DNA of 64,000 nt from positions 620,001 to 684,000 of the forward strand of contig CBDFLL010000006.1 of assembly GCA_965249205.1 (NCBI GenBank), written 5' to 3'. The notes under the pieces are model-generated. The model did not search any database. It saw only the letters and a list, made by a program, of their open reading frames with translations, and was not told where the DNA came from. A program made the position numbers and the translations under genes. This document shows positions 26,951-35,710 of this stretch, piece after piece (the stretch's first letter is position 1; every line of letters starts with the position of its first letter). The stretch is from JAQBVV01 sp965249205. GTDB taxonomy: Bacteria > Acidobacteriota > Vicinamibacteria > Vicinamibacterales > UBA2999.

Positions 26951-27889
26951 ATGCGCCGTATGAAGATCGGATTCATCGGACTCGGCACCATGGGCGGCCC
27001 AATAGCGGCCAGCCTCCAGGCGGCAGGACATGAGTTGTTCGTCAACGACGTCCGGCCCGAGGCGATGACCCCTGCCGTTTCGGCAGGGGCTGTCGCGAAG
27101 CCGACGGCGCGCGACGTTGGCGAAGCATCGGATGTGGTCTTCACATCACTACCAGGCCCGGTCGAGTTCGAAGACGTGACCGTGGGGCCGCATGGGCTGA
27201 TCCACGGGATGAGGCCAGGCTCGGTGCTCTTCGACCTGACGACGAATGCGCCGTCGACTATTCGTGCCCTGCATCCGTCGTTCCTCGAGAAGGGATTACA
27301 TCTGCTCGATGCGCCGGTCAGCGGCGGACCGAAAGGCGCGAAGACCCAGACGCTCGCGATCTGGGTTGGCGGCGACCGGACGATCTACGATCGGTTCGAA
27401 ACACTGTTACGTGACATCGGTAGCCATCCCGACTACATCGGCCCTATTGGGGTGGCGTCGGTGGCCAAGCTGGTACACAACTGTGCGGGATATGCCGTGC
27501 AGACCGCGTTGGCCGAAGTCTTCACCATGGGCGTGAAGGGTGGCGTCGATCCGCTCATCCTGTGGCGCGTCATCCGGCAGGGGTACGTGGGCCGCGCGCG
27601 CGTGTTCGATCGACTCGCCGAACAGTTTCTTCCGGCGGTGTTCGACCCGGCCAGTTTCAGGCTCGAGCTCGCCCACAAGGATGTCGGGCTTGCGACGTCC
27701 GTCGGGCGAGAGTTGGGGGTACCCATGCGCCTGGCGAACCTCACGCTGGAGGAGCTGACCGAGGCTGTCGGTCGAGGCTGGAGTGCGCGTGATTCACGCG
27801 TCGCGATGCTCTTGCAGGAGGAACGCGCCGGTGTGGCGATCAAGCTCGATCCCGCGCGCCTTCAAGACGTCCTCAAGCAGGACGAATAG
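26951..27889 (+). CDS. NAD(P)-dependent 3-hydroxyisobutyrate-dehydrogenase-like oxidoreductase
   Basis: 312 residues (a start at MKIGF, 9 bases downstream, is equally possible). The Rossmann motif GFIGLGTMGGPIA opens the protein, DAPVSGGPKGA is the substrate-binding signature, and the catalytic lysine sits in KLVHNC (about residue 175). The family reduces or oxidises beta-hydroxyacids such as hydroxyisobutyrate or tartronate semialdehyde. The stop codon TAG (27887-27889) is the first three bases of a 62-bp inverted-repeat element. It converges on the MFS gene. Confidence 0.88.
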   Translation: MRRMKIGFIGLGTMGGPIAASLQAAGHELFVNDVRPEAMTPAVSAGAVAKPTARDVGEASDVVFTSLPGPVEFEDVTVGPHGLIHGMRPGSVLFDLTTNAPSTIRALHPSFLEKGLHLLDAPVSGGPKGAKTQTLAIWVGGDRTIYDRFETLLRDIGSHPDYIGPIGVASVAKLVHNCAGYAVQTALAEVFTMGVKGGVDPLILWRVIRQGYVGRARVFDRLAEQFLPAVFDPASFRLELAHKDVGLATSVGRELGVPMRLANLTLEELTEAVGRGWSARDSRVAMLLQEERAGVAIKLDPARLQDVLKQDE

Positions 27890-27948
27890 CGCGGATTTCA
27901 TGCGCGCGTAGCACGACCGAGTCCTAGGTACCAATGAAATCCGCGCTA
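27887..27948. repeat. 62-bp palindromic element C
   Basis: A perfect 15-bp inverted repeat TAGCGCGGATTTCAT (27887-27901 and 27934-27948) has a spacer containing GCACGACCGAG. The element at 43275-43317 has the same GCGCGGATT..AATCCGCGC arms and the same spacer motif. It starts on the stop codon of the upstream gene and lies between convergent genes, so it could also work as a bidirectional terminator-like hairpin, though no T-run follows. Confidence 0.7.
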
Positions 27949-28050
27949 GCCCCTCCCTTCGACAGGGCCGGCGTGAAGCGCGCCACGCGCGTCGCGAACG
28001 GATGCGAGCGGGTGGTGTCGGATGGGGCGGACGCCGGCAGCCGACAGCCT

Positions 28051-29406
28051 TCACGCGGCCTGAAGGGCGTGCAGCGACTTGCCTTTCGTTTCGACGCCCA
28101 GGAAGTAGACGAGCCCGACGGCGATCCAGAAAGAGACAGCCATCGTGATGTACACCCCGTAGTACATCTGGTGGCTGACAAACCATCCAAACACGATGGG
28201 ACTCAGTGCCGAACTGATCCGGCCGAACCCTGTCGACCACGACACCGCGGTGGCGCGAACGTGCGACGGGTAGAGTTCTGCGGTCCAGACGACCGTGCCG
28301 GCCACGCCTTGCTCGTATAGGAACGACATGAGGCACGCACACGCGACGAGCAGCGTAGGGTCCTGGATCGTGCCAAACAGCAGGGCTGCGATCCCCCCGA
28401 TGCCGAATCCCACGTAAAAGAGTTGCTTGCGACCGAAGCGGTCGATCGTCCAGAACGCGAAGACCCGACCGGCAATGGCCGCCAAGGCGACGTACAGCGT
28501 GTATGTGAAGGTCGTGACCAGGCTCAGATTGAAAATCGTCGCGAGGATCGACGGCAACCAGAGCACGAATCCGTAGTAGCCGAAGTACGAGAAGAAGTAG
28601 TATCCGGCCGTGAGGATGAATCGCTTCAGGTAAGGCGGCTGGAGCAGCGTCCTCAGGCGAAGCGTCTCGACGACCTCGTCAGGTTGCACGTCACGGACCT
28701 GATCGTCGGAGGCGCCGAGCAATGACAGCACGGTCGTGGCCTCCGCCAGCCGTCCTTTCGTGGCCAGCCAGCGTGGCGACTCGGGCACCTTCCATCGCAC
28801 CCACACGCTGAGAAACGCCGGGGTCACGCCCACGACGAACAACACCCGCCACCCGTACGTCGGGACGAGCCACAGCGAACACACGGCAGCGGCCAGAAGC
28901 CCAAACGGCCACAAGACGGTGAGGAAGGCGACGAATCGGCCACGATGGCGAGCCCCGATGAACTCCGATACCAGGGCTGTGTCGACCGGGATCATGCCCC
29001 CGAGGCACATCCCGGTTACGACGCGAAGCATCCCGAATTGGAGCACTCCGCCCGCCAGGGCCGTGAAGCCAGTGAGCGCCGCGAATCCAAGTACGGTGGC
29101 GCTGAACGCCAGGCGCCTGCCGAATCGATCGCTGAAGGGGCCCCAGACGAGCGCGCCGAGGAGCATGCCCCACATCCCAGCCGAGGTCAGCAGGCCGTTG
29201 GTCACCGGGTCGATGTCCCAATCCGTCACGATCGAGGGCATGGCGTAGGAGACGATATAGGTATCGAAAGAATCGAAGGCGAATCCCAGCGCCGCGGCCG
29301 CGAGAATCGTCCCGTGCACCCGGGTGAGCGGAAGCACCTCGATCACGTCGCTCACGGTGACGGCTCGGGACGGGCGTCGGTTGGCGGCGACTGTGGATGT
29401 GGTCAC
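28051..29406 (-). CDS. MFS transporter (sugar-porter/metabolite:proton symporter type)
   Basis: 451 residues with about twelve transmembrane helices. The MFS signature between helices 2 and 3 is WGPFSDRFGRRLAF, the helix 4-5 region contains GMCLGGMIPVDTALVSEFIGARHRGR, and the central loop has PESPRWLATKGR. It resembles AAHS or SP family carriers of aromatic or organic acids. The start is GTG with GAGG four bases upstream. Last gene of the cluster that begins at 32055, so it probably imports the substrate handled by those enzymes. Confidence 0.85.
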   Translation of the reverse strand: MTTSTVAANRRPSRAVTVSDVIEVLPLTRVHGTILAAAALGFAFDSFDTYIVSYAMPSIVTDWDIDPVTNGLLTSAGMWGMLLGALVWGPFSDRFGRRLAFSATVLGFAALTGFTALAGGVLQFGMLRVVTGMCLGGMIPVDTALVSEFIGARHRGRFVAFLTVLWPFGLLAAAVCSLWLVPTYGWRVLFVVGVTPAFLSVWVRWKVPESPRWLATKGRLAEATTVLSLLGASDDQVRDVQPDEVVETLRLRTLLQPPYLKRFILTAGYYFFSYFGYYGFVLWLPSILATIFNLSLVTTFTYTLYVALAAIAGRVFAFWTIDRFGRKQLFYVGFGIGGIAALLFGTIQDPTLLVACACLMSFLYEQGVAGTVVWTAELYPSHVRATAVSWSTGFGRISSALSPIVFGWFVSHQMYYGVYITMAVSFWIAVGLVYFLGVETKGKSLHALQAA

Positions 29407-29455
29407 AAACCCTCGCGTGGGCGGCTACGGTGACGTCTGACCCATGCGCCTCGCG

Positions 29456-30256
29456 TCAGGCGATCGGAGCGAGGTCCACCCGCGCGACGCCCTCAAGGTT
29501 CGGATGCACCGCGGGAAATCGTTTCAAGACGAGCGGGTCGTGACCAGGGATGATATGGCCCGGCGACTCGGCTAGTCGCCTCACCGTGTCGAATCCACGC
29601 AACATGTCGCCTACGTTGTAGACGACCGGGAAGGGACGTCCCTGGTCCATGTTGGCGTAGAGGTGAGAGGCGTCGGAGGCGAGTACCACCCACCCACGGG
29701 CCGTCCTCACGCGCACGATCTGCAGCCCCATCGAATGGCCGCCGACCAGGTGAACGACGACTCCAGGGACGATCTCGTCCTCGCCGTCATGGAATTGCAC
29801 ACGTCCTTCGAAGACGCGACGCACCATCGCGGTGACATCGTCCACCTCGAACGGCGCCCGCATCCATTGATGGCCCATGCACGGCCCCGTGCAGAAGTGC
29901 ATCTCCTTCTCCTGCAGGTGATACCGTGCGCGCGGAAACAGGTCGAGGTTCTCCGCATGGTCGTAGTGCATGTGGGTGATGATCACGGACTCGACCTCGC
30001 CCGCGTCGATCCCGACGGCTCTCAGGCCCTCTCCGACAGGGCGGAGCAGTTGCCGGCCCCGTCGCCGCGCCGTGTCGGGATGAAATCCTGTGTCGACGAC
30101 GATCGTGTGGCCACCTCCGACGATCGCCCATACGAAGAAGTCGAGCGGCATCGAGACATCATGCGGATCGCCGCCTACGAAGTTCTCCCGCGCAGGGCGA
30201 TCGTGGAAGCCGTAACGGATGGCGTAGATTTCGTGACAGGCGTGATCGACGGCCAT
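29456..30256 (-). CDS. Metallo-beta-lactamase-fold hydrolase, N-acyl-homoserine-lactonase-like
   Basis: About 266 residues. The zinc motif is HMHYDH, further metal ligands are H in VHLVGGHSMG, D in ASDASH, and H in IIPGHDP. The family includes lactonases that open acyl-homoserine lactones, but in a catabolic cluster it may open another lactone. The N-terminus is uncertain: ATG at 30256 begins MAVDHACHEIYAIRYGF, where homology-like sequence starts, yet no strong ribosome-binding site is seen and an in-frame GTG lies at 30271. Confidence 0.82.
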   Translation of the reverse strand: MAVDHACHEIYAIRYGFHDRPARENFVGGDPHDVSMPLDFFVWAIVGGGHTIVVDTGFHPDTARRRGRQLLRPVGEGLRAVGIDAGEVESVIITHMHYDHAENLDLFPRARYHLQEKEMHFCTGPCMGHQWMRAPFEVDDVTAMVRRVFEGRVQFHDGEDEIVPGVVVHLVGGHSMGLQIVRVRTARGWVVLASDASHLYANMDQGRPFPVVYNVGDMLRGFDTVRRLAESPGHIIPGHDPLVLKRFPAVHPNLEGVARVDLAPIA

Positions 30257-30439
30257 GGGAATTGAGCCCACCAGGGTTAAGAGCCCAGCGTGACGGGGCG
30301 TAATGTGGCGCCGTTCGACCACACTGTCAAGTCATTTTGTGGCGGGAGTACGTGCCGTGGCGAACGCCACCCCTGGGAGAGACCTCGTAGATGTGTCGCC
30401 ACGCCCTCCCGCCGGGACAGAGGGCGCGCTCATTCGAGG

Positions 30440-31279
30440 TCAGCCGAGCATGAACTGGAGTTCCGGCAGTAAGAACGTCCGGAAGAGCGGGTAGTTCTCG
30501 ATCATGGGGAAGTGACCGATTCCACGCATGATCACGAGCCGCGAGCCCGGGATGGCTTTGGCCACCTCGCGGGTCATGTCCGGCGTGCAGGAATAGTCGT
30601 ATTCGCCCGTCAGCAGCGACACCTTGCACTGCGACGTGTCGATACGCGTGACGTCCTTCCGCGCGTCCCAATCGACGCTGTAGTAGTGCACGTCGCCGGC
30701 ATAGACACCGGGGCCCGACTGGCTGTAGTACCACCAGTTCTCACGCGCGTTGGCTTCGGGGCTTTGCGGCGCGCACAACCCGTAGGTGTAGCTTGCGACC
30801 AGTTCCCCGCCGTGAATGGCTGGGTGATGGAGGAAGTCGTTGTCCCGGCCCGGAGCGTACGCGGTGCTCTCGAGCGCGACCACGCCGCGCAGTTCAGCCC
30901 CGTGATCAGCCGCCAGCCGCAGCAGGATGGCACCGCCCATCGAACAACCGAGGACGACCGGCCGCTGCAAGTCGAGCGCCCGCCACACCGCGCGGATGAG
31001 GGCCATGTAGCCGACCGTGGTCAGAAGATAGCGGCGCAGCCACCACTGGTCTGGAGGATTCGACCGTCCGTGGTACGGCATGTCGAACGCGATGACTCGG
31101 TATCGTGACGTGATCGACACGTCGTTGAAGAGATGCCGGTACTGCCGGCTGTCGGCGCCGGCGGTGTGCAGGCAGAGCAGCGGGATACCCTCGCCTGCCT
31201 CCTCGAAATAGATCCGATGCGACCGGCCCTCGAGCTCGACTGCCATGTAACGTCCGACGATGGGTTCGAGTGCCGGCAC
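30440..31279 (-). CDS. Alpha/beta-fold hydrolase
   Basis: 279 residues. The oxyanion region is LLCLHTAGADSRQY, the nucleophile elbow is LGCSMGG (serine near residue 113), the acid is D in TGEYDYSC and the base is H in RGIGHFPM. The pattern is that of 3-oxoadipate-enol-lactonase or C-C-bond (MCP) hydrolases. Three bases separate it from the SCP2-like gene, so it is co-transcribed. A role in ring-cleavage or lactone breakdown is inferred from the neighbours. Confidence 0.86.
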   Translation of the reverse strand: MPALEPIVGRYMAVELEGRSHRIYFEEAGEGIPLLCLHTAGADSRQYRHLFNDVSITSRYRVIAFDMPYHGRSNPPDQWWLRRYLLTTVGYMALIRAVWRALDLQRPVVLGCSMGGAILLRLAADHGAELRGVVALESTAYAPGRDNDFLHHPAIHGGELVASYTYGLCAPQSPEANARENWWYYSQSGPGVYAGDVHYYSVDWDARKDVTRIDTSQCKVSLLTGEYDYSCTPDMTREVAKAIPGSRLVIMRGIGHFPMIENYPLFRTFLLPELQFMLG

Positions 31280-31282
31280 GTG

Positions 31283-31669
31283 TCAGGGCTCGACCGAGCG
31301 CATGACGTTCATCGCCCGATGCAGCGCGCGCGCGTTCTGCATCGCGACGAGCGTGTCGCCTTCGAGTACGAATGCCGGGACGCGCATGAGCATCGCGAAG
31401 AAGTCGTGGTAGAGCGGCTCCGGATCGCGGCTGAGAAACTTCGCCCACACCTCAGGTGCGGCTCGGAAGCCGAACACGGCGCGCACGTCGATGCGAGGCG
31501 CGGCATTGACCTCCACCAGCTTGCCTCGGTCGAACCGCACGATCACCCGGCGATCGCCGCACGAGATCGAGAAGGCCGTCGTGAACCATCGACCAATCGT
31601 CTCGAGCTCGGGATCCGTGTTGACGCGGTCCCGGAAGCGTGCCAGCCACGCGTCCGAGAACAGCTCCAT
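31283..31669 (-). CDS. SCP2-sterol-transfer-like small protein
   Basis: 128 residues. The strand-helix pattern (FSISCGDRRVIVRFDRGKLVEVNAAPRID, then a C-terminal helix with FFAMLMRVPAFVLEGDTLVAMQNARAL) resembles SCP2 lipid-carrier domains, which bind acyl-CoA or other hydrophobic ligands. The ATG overlaps the stop of the upstream gene as TAATG, so translation is coupled. I treat the family call as probable, not certain. Confidence 0.62.
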   Translation of the reverse strand: MELFSDAWLARFRDRVNTDPELETIGRWFTTAFSISCGDRRVIVRFDRGKLVEVNAAPRIDVRAVFGFRAAPEVWAKFLSRDPEPLYHDFFAMLMRVPAFVLEGDTLVAMQNARALHRAMNVMRSVEP

Positions 31670-32055
31670 TACGTGAGCGCGCCTTCCTCGGTGAGCACCT
31701 TACGCGCAATGCGAAAGGCCTCCACTCCTGCCGGGATTCCCGCGTACACTGCGACCTGAATGAGCGTGTCGCGGATCTCATCTGGCGTGCAGCCGTTCTT
31801 GAGCGCGCCGCGCAGGTGAATCTCGAACTCCGCCGCTCGGTTCAGCGCGGCGATGATGCAGAGGTTGTTCAAGCTCCGTTGCTTGTTGGTCAGGACTTGC
31901 CTCGTCCAGACCTCGCCCCAGCAGTACTCCGTGACGATGCGCTGGAAGTCTCGGTTGAAGTCGTCGACGTGGGCCGTGGCCTTGTCGACGTACGCGTCGC
32001 CGAGGACCTGGCGGCGCACCGCCATTCCGTTTGCATACCGTTCCTGGTCAGCCAT
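31669..32055 (-). CDS. Carboxymuconolactone-decarboxylase-family protein
   Basis: 128 residues with the CMD family pattern: RYANGMAVRRQVLG opening, LTNKQRSLNNLCIIAALNR, then the LRGALKNGCTPDEIRDTLIQVAVYAGIPAGVEAFRIA core. True PcaC enzymes decarboxylate 4-carboxymuconolactone in protocatechuate breakdown. The cysteine in KNGC is where related AhpD-type proteins have a CxxC, and here only one is present. First gene of a tight unit with the SCP2-like and alpha/beta hydrolase genes. Confidence 0.85.
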   Translation of the reverse strand: MADQERYANGMAVRRQVLGDAYVDKATAHVDDFNRDFQRIVTEYCWGEVWTRQVLTNKQRSLNNLCIIAALNRAAEFEIHLRGALKNGCTPDEIRDTLIQVAVYAGIPAGVEAFRIARKVLTEEGALT

Positions 32056-32145
32056 GAGCGCGACACCTCTCTTCGACCCTTCGCGGCCACCCGTGGCCGG
32101 CTCACGTCACAGACGCGTTGGCCGTCAACTCGTCAGCGACAGCGA

Positions 32146-32535
32146 CTACTGGATGATCTCCATGGCGCAGTCGTCATTCTCAATCAGTATCCAGTTACGT
32201 GTCGTTCCACGCGTTATGACGTTGCCAGCACCGTCCACACCAGATGGCGGTTGGTTAATTTCCGTTCCGTAAATAACACTGCCGTCTTTGCTCACGTACC
32301 AGGTGAATTGCCTCCCGCCACTGGCCGTCACATCCAACCTGTTTCCGGTCTGCACGTAGGTTCCCGTAAACGGCCCACCAGACGTAATGAACTGCAATAC
32401 AGCACCATTATCATCTTGGCGTTGTCTCACCCGGGACAAAAACGCGGCAAGGAACGACCCGCCTGAGAAGGTGGTTGTTCGCCTGAGGACTGTGCTCTGT
32501 AATCTTTCGGTGCCCGCGGGGTCCGCTCCCCTCAT
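32146..32535 (-). CDS. Uncharacterised protein, possibly truncated by IS5 copy 3
   Basis: 129 residues. The C-terminal 80 residues look like a small beta-barrel (GPFTGTYVQTGNRLDVTASGGRQFTWYVSKDGSVIYGTEIN), while the N-terminal 45 are low in features. The frame is open through the CTAG at 32547-32550 into the IS boundary, so the ATG at 32535 may be an internal codon of a longer gene, although AGAGG eight bases upstream makes it possible. I recognise no family. Confidence 0.4.
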   Translation of the reverse strand: MRGADPAGTERLQSTVLRRTTTFSGGSFLAAFLSRVRQRQDDNGAVLQFITSGGPFTGTYVQTGNRLDVTASGGRQFTWYVSKDGSVIYGTEINQPPSGVDGAGNVITRGTTRNWILIENDDCAMEIIQ

Positions 32536-32546
32536 GGCGAGAACCT

Positions 32547-33848
32547 CTAGCAGGCTGCTGAAGAACCCGGGTGATCGGGCCGTTTTCTAAGGATCATGCG
32601 AGTCACCACCGACCGACAACGGTGCGCACGGCTGTGCGCTGGCCCCGATCAAGGGGCCGGCGACACGCGCGGCCGGTGATCAGGGACACCTCGCCTCCAG
32701 ATTCCGCAGCCGGACCAAGTTATAGACCGTGGCGGCGAAGGTAAGCTGCCAATCCACGAGGGCGACACCGCGATGCCGGAGTTTGCGCAAGCCGCCGACG
32801 GTCTTCATCCAGCCAAAGACCTGTTCTACGAGTTTCCGTTTCCGCTGACTGACGTGATAGCCCGCATGCCGCGTGGTCCGGCCATCGATCGCACTCCAGC
32901 GGACCTTCTGAGCAACGTGGGGCGTGACGGCCCGGATACGGACAGCGGCCACAAAGCTTGCCACATCGTAGCCCTTGTCCGCCCCGACCGTGCTGCCCGG
33001 CGGCGCGCTGGCCTCCAGCAACAGCGCCGCTGCCTCGCGTTCGGCGGTCCCCGTCGCGTGAGTCGCGCAGACGTTGGCGACAAGTCCCTGTCGATTGTCC
33101 AGCAGCACGTGGCCCAGATACGCCAGCTTGGCTTCCTTCCCCTGGCCCTTCCGAGGCAGCATCGCCTCCGGATCGGTCGTCGACTGGTGCGTGTCGTTGC
33201 GCCGCCGCTCCCCGTGGAAGTTGACCGTGGGATTCCCGGGGTCATCGGGCGGGTCGCTCTCCGCCGCGTCCCGGCACCGAAAGCTCTTCAGGCTGGCCCA
33301 CGCTTCCAATTGGGTCCCATCCACAGTGAAGTGTTCGTCCGAGAGCAGCCCGGCCGCCCGCGCGTGGGCCTGCACCGCATCAAAGAAGGCGGCCGCGAGA
33401 TCGCCCGCCAGCAGCCGGTCGCGATTCTTGGTAAACGTGGTGGGATGCCAAACCGGGTCGTCCAAATTCAAGCCCACGAACCAGCGGAACAGCAGGTTGT
33501 AATTGAGCTCTTCCATCAGCAGCCGCTCGCTCCGCACCGTGTAGAGCACCTGCAGCAACAACGCGCGCAGCAGCTGTTCCGGCGGGATCGACGGACGCCC
33601 TGTGTTGGCGTACAGGCCGGCGAACCTGCGCGACATCGTTCTCAGCGCTTCGTCCGTCAGCGCGCGAACCGCGCGGAGCGGATGGTCGGCTGGCACGCGC
33701 TGTTCCGGCGACAGGTAGCTGAACATGTGAGTGCTTTGCTCATCGTGTCCGCGCATGATGGGGCTCCCTTCAGCGGTGTTGGGAGCATGGTAGTACGCCG
33801 GGATCGATCTGTCGATCCCATTTCACGGAGTTTTCAGCAGCCTGCTAG
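32547..33848 (-). mobile_element. IS5-type insertion sequence, copy 3 (complete, inverted)
   Basis: The element is 32551-33844 (1294 bp) with CTAG at 32547-32550 and 33845-33848. It is one base shorter than copy 2: the run after TGCTG has GAAAAC in place of GAAAAAC at the transposase-start end. Otherwise the ends match. It lies between the 71-residue gene (stop at 33858) and the uncharacterised gene at 32146-32535. Confidence 0.96.
32680..33756 (-). CDS. IS5-family DDE transposase (copy 3)
   Basis: The protein sequence is the same 358 residues as in copy 2, with all three catalytic positions present and the same GGGAG ribosome-binding site. The opposite-strand frame of similar length is a shadow. 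Confidence 0.95.
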   Translation of the reverse strand: MRGHDEQSTHMFSYLSPEQRVPADHPLRAVRALTDEALRTMSRRFAGLYANTGRPSIPPEQLLRALLLQVLYTVRSERLLMEELNYNLLFRWFVGLNLDDPVWHPTTFTKNRDRLLAGDLAAAFFDAVQAHARAAGLLSDEHFTVDGTQLEAWASLKSFRCRDAAESDPPDDPGNPTVNFHGERRRNDTHQSTTDPEAMLPRKGQGKEAKLAYLGHVLLDNRQGLVANVCATHATGTAEREAAALLLEASAPPGSTVGADKGYDVASFVAAVRIRAVTPHVAQKVRWSAIDGRTTRHAGYHVSQRKRKLVEQVFGWMKTVGGLRKLRHRGVALVDWQLTFAATVYNLVRLRNLEARCP

Positions 33849-33857
33849 ACCAGGGGA

Positions 33858-34073
33858 CTAGGCGACGCTGGAAGCCCGGCGTCGGTGGGCAAGCGTCAGC
33901 CACTCGGTGAGCTGTCGCGCGGCCTCATCGGGGGTGGGCCCGTAGAATGGCATCATCGCCGTCGGTATTCCAGGTGATCGCAGGAGCTGGGCGCGCCAAC
34001 GGTTGCCGACATGCATGACCTCGATGAGGTACGCGCGCCCGCCGATAGTCTCTTCGAAGCGATGAACGGTCAC
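33858..34073 (-). CDS. Small uncharacterised protein
   Basis: 71 residues: RFEETIGGRAYLIEVMHVGNRWRAQLLRSPG looks like a three-stranded sheet, followed by a helix (PTPDEAARQLTEWLTLAH). The shape resembles short HicB-like or DUF-type proteins often found alone in such genomes, but no active-site residue is visible. The stop lies 10 bp from the IS5 copy 3 CTAG, so the IS landed just behind it. Confidence 0.55.
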   Translation of the reverse strand: MTVHRFEETIGGRAYLIEVMHVGNRWRAQLLRSPGIPTAMMPFYGPTPDEAARQLTEWLTLAHRRRASSVA

Positions 34074-34197
34074 AGTATCGATGTGTAGATTCGTGAAGGG
34101 GGAACGGCAGTGATCTTACGCTTCACCCGCGGTAGATCAAGCGAAGCGCCACGCGAAGACAGCATGCACGCGGCTAGGTACCCACACTACGCCTAGG

Positions 34198-34262
34198 AAA
34201 AAAATTTTGTGTAGCAGTTTCTCAACAGTTTTTGCACGTGTCATCCACATGTTTTCCACAGG
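34198..34262. promoter_or_regulatory. AT-rich patch with two DnaA-box-like sites
   Basis: In an otherwise GC-rich window, 34198-34234 is AT-rich (a GAAAAAAATTTTGTG run). It is followed by TCATCCACA (34241-34249) and TTTTCCACA (34252-34260), spaced by one helical turn. The second fits TTWTNCACA and the first has one mismatch. It lies upstream of the exported-protein gene at 34322 and may simply be that gene's promoter region. Confidence 0.35.
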
Positions 34263-34321
34263 CCCGGTACACTGCGCCATTTTGTAGCCTGAGGCGAGGG
34301 TACAATGAGGCGTTCCGCAGG

Positions 34322-35710
34322 ATGTTTGTGAGGGCTGTGACTATCAGAATAGGCGTGCTCGCGGTGTGCTGGTCCCTGGCGTCGAGCCTCGGCGTCGCGT
34401 CAGCTGACGACCTGCTGCTCCGCCTATTCCTCGAGGATGGCACCAGCGTCGTGAGCTATGGTGAGTTCGCGCGCCTTGAGGATCGCGTTGTGTTTTCGAT
34501 GGTCACGGGGGGCGATGCGGAGCCCCGCTTGCACGTCGCGACGCTGCCGTCAGATGTTATCGATTGGGTGCGCACCGATCAACACGCCACTTCTACCCGA
34601 TACCAGCGGTATGTGCAGACGAGGGCGGAGGAGGATTTTCAGCGGTTGAGCGACGGAGTAGCCGGCGTACTTGGCGAAGTGCTGTTGACGACCGATCGCG
34701 GCCGGGCGATTGAAGTTGCGCAGCAGGCTCGGGCAACGCTGGCGGAGTGGCCGCGACAGCACTATGGGTATCGCCAGCGCGATGTCCGGGAGATCCTGTC
34801 GTTTCTCGACGAAGTGATCTCCGACCTGCGAGCGGCTGCCGGAATGACGTCGTTTGATGTGGCGCTGGTGTCGATGGCACCCGAGATCATGCTGGAGCCG
34901 ATGGCGACGATGCCGTCGTCCCGAGAGCAGATCGACCAGGTCTTGCGCGTCGCATTGCTCACTACACGGTCGTCCGAGCGCGTCGCGTTGCTCCAGACCG
35001 TGCTGCTGTTGTTGGACGAGGCGGGCGCAGTGATCGGAGCTCGGGACGCGGCCATGTTGCGTCGGATTGCCGAAACCCGCGTTCGGGAAGAGCAGGCCAT
35101 CGACGCCAAGTACACAGCGCTGGCCCACCGTCTGATGCGTGACGCGAGGCGTGGGGCGGAGCGGGCGAAGATCGGCGATGTGCAACGCGTCCTCTTGCGG
35201 ATTCCTCGGGAGGACGTGCGGCTGGGCGGCCGGCGGCCGGAGATCGTGGATGCGCTCCGTGCCTCAGTCCGGTCACTGCTGAACGCCGCCCGGCGGCTTC
35301 GCCTCTTGCAGGATCAATGGACCATTCGGCGTTCGTTGTACCGGGAGTACCAACGGGCTACCGGGGGGAAGTTGCTTCAGCTTGCGAAGCTGCAGCCCGC
35401 GCTTGAAGCAATTCGGCAACAGGAGGGTCCGGATCCGGACGCGCTCCGAACACTGCAGTCGAGGCTAAGTGGTGGAGCCGAGCAGCTGGCTCGGCGCCGA
35501 CCCTCGGGCGACCTGCGGACGATGCACGATCTGCTGGTGGCCGCGTGGCGCTTTGCGGAGAGTGCCGTGAACGGGCGGTACGAGGCGGCCCGGGTCGCGA
35601 GCGACGCGACCGCACGGGAAGCCTCCTCCGCCGCAGCGGGCGCTCTTCTGCTGCTCGCCGACGCGCAGCGCGAGATTCGCGATCTTCTAGAACCCCCACG
35701 CTTGCAGTGA
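34322..35710 (+). CDS. Exported protein of unknown function, helix-rich
   Basis: About 462 residues with a signal peptide (RIGVLAVCWSLASSLGVASA). The first mature 60 residues are strand-like (RLFLEDGTSVVSYGEFARLEDRVVFS). The remainder is almost all helical, with long charged stretches (RLLQDQWTIRRSLYREYQRA; AARVASDATAREASSAAAGALLLLADAQREI), so a periplasmic coiled-coil or helical-bundle protein is likely. I recognise no family. Its TGA overlaps the GTG start of addB as GTGA, so translation is probably coupled. ATG 34322 or GTG 34328 may be the true start. Confidence 0.7.
   Translation: MFVRAVTIRIGVLAVCWSLASSLGVASADDLLLRLFLEDGTSVVSYGEFARLEDRVVFSMVTGGDAEPRLHVATLPSDVIDWVRTDQHATSTRYQRYVQTRAEEDFQRLSDGVAGVLGEVLLTTDRGRAIEVAQQARATLAEWPRQHYGYRQRDVREILSFLDEVISDLRAAAGMTSFDVALVSMAPEIMLEPMATMPSSREQIDQVLRVALLTTRSSERVALLQTVLLLLDEAGAVIGARDAAMLRRIAETRVREEQAIDAKYTALAHRLMRDARRGAERAKIGDVQRVLLRIPREDVRLGGRRPEIVDALRASVRSLLNAARRLRLLQDQWTIRRSLYREYQRATGGKLLQLAKLQPALEAIRQQEGPDPDALRTLQSRLSGGAEQLARRRPSGDLRTMHDLLVAAWRFAESAVNGRYEAARVASDATAREASSAAAGALLLLADAQREIRDLLEPPRLQ

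Noticed and set aside
12019..33848. Composite transposon between copies 2 and 3
   Set aside because: Each copy has its own CTAG duplication, which indicates independent insertion.
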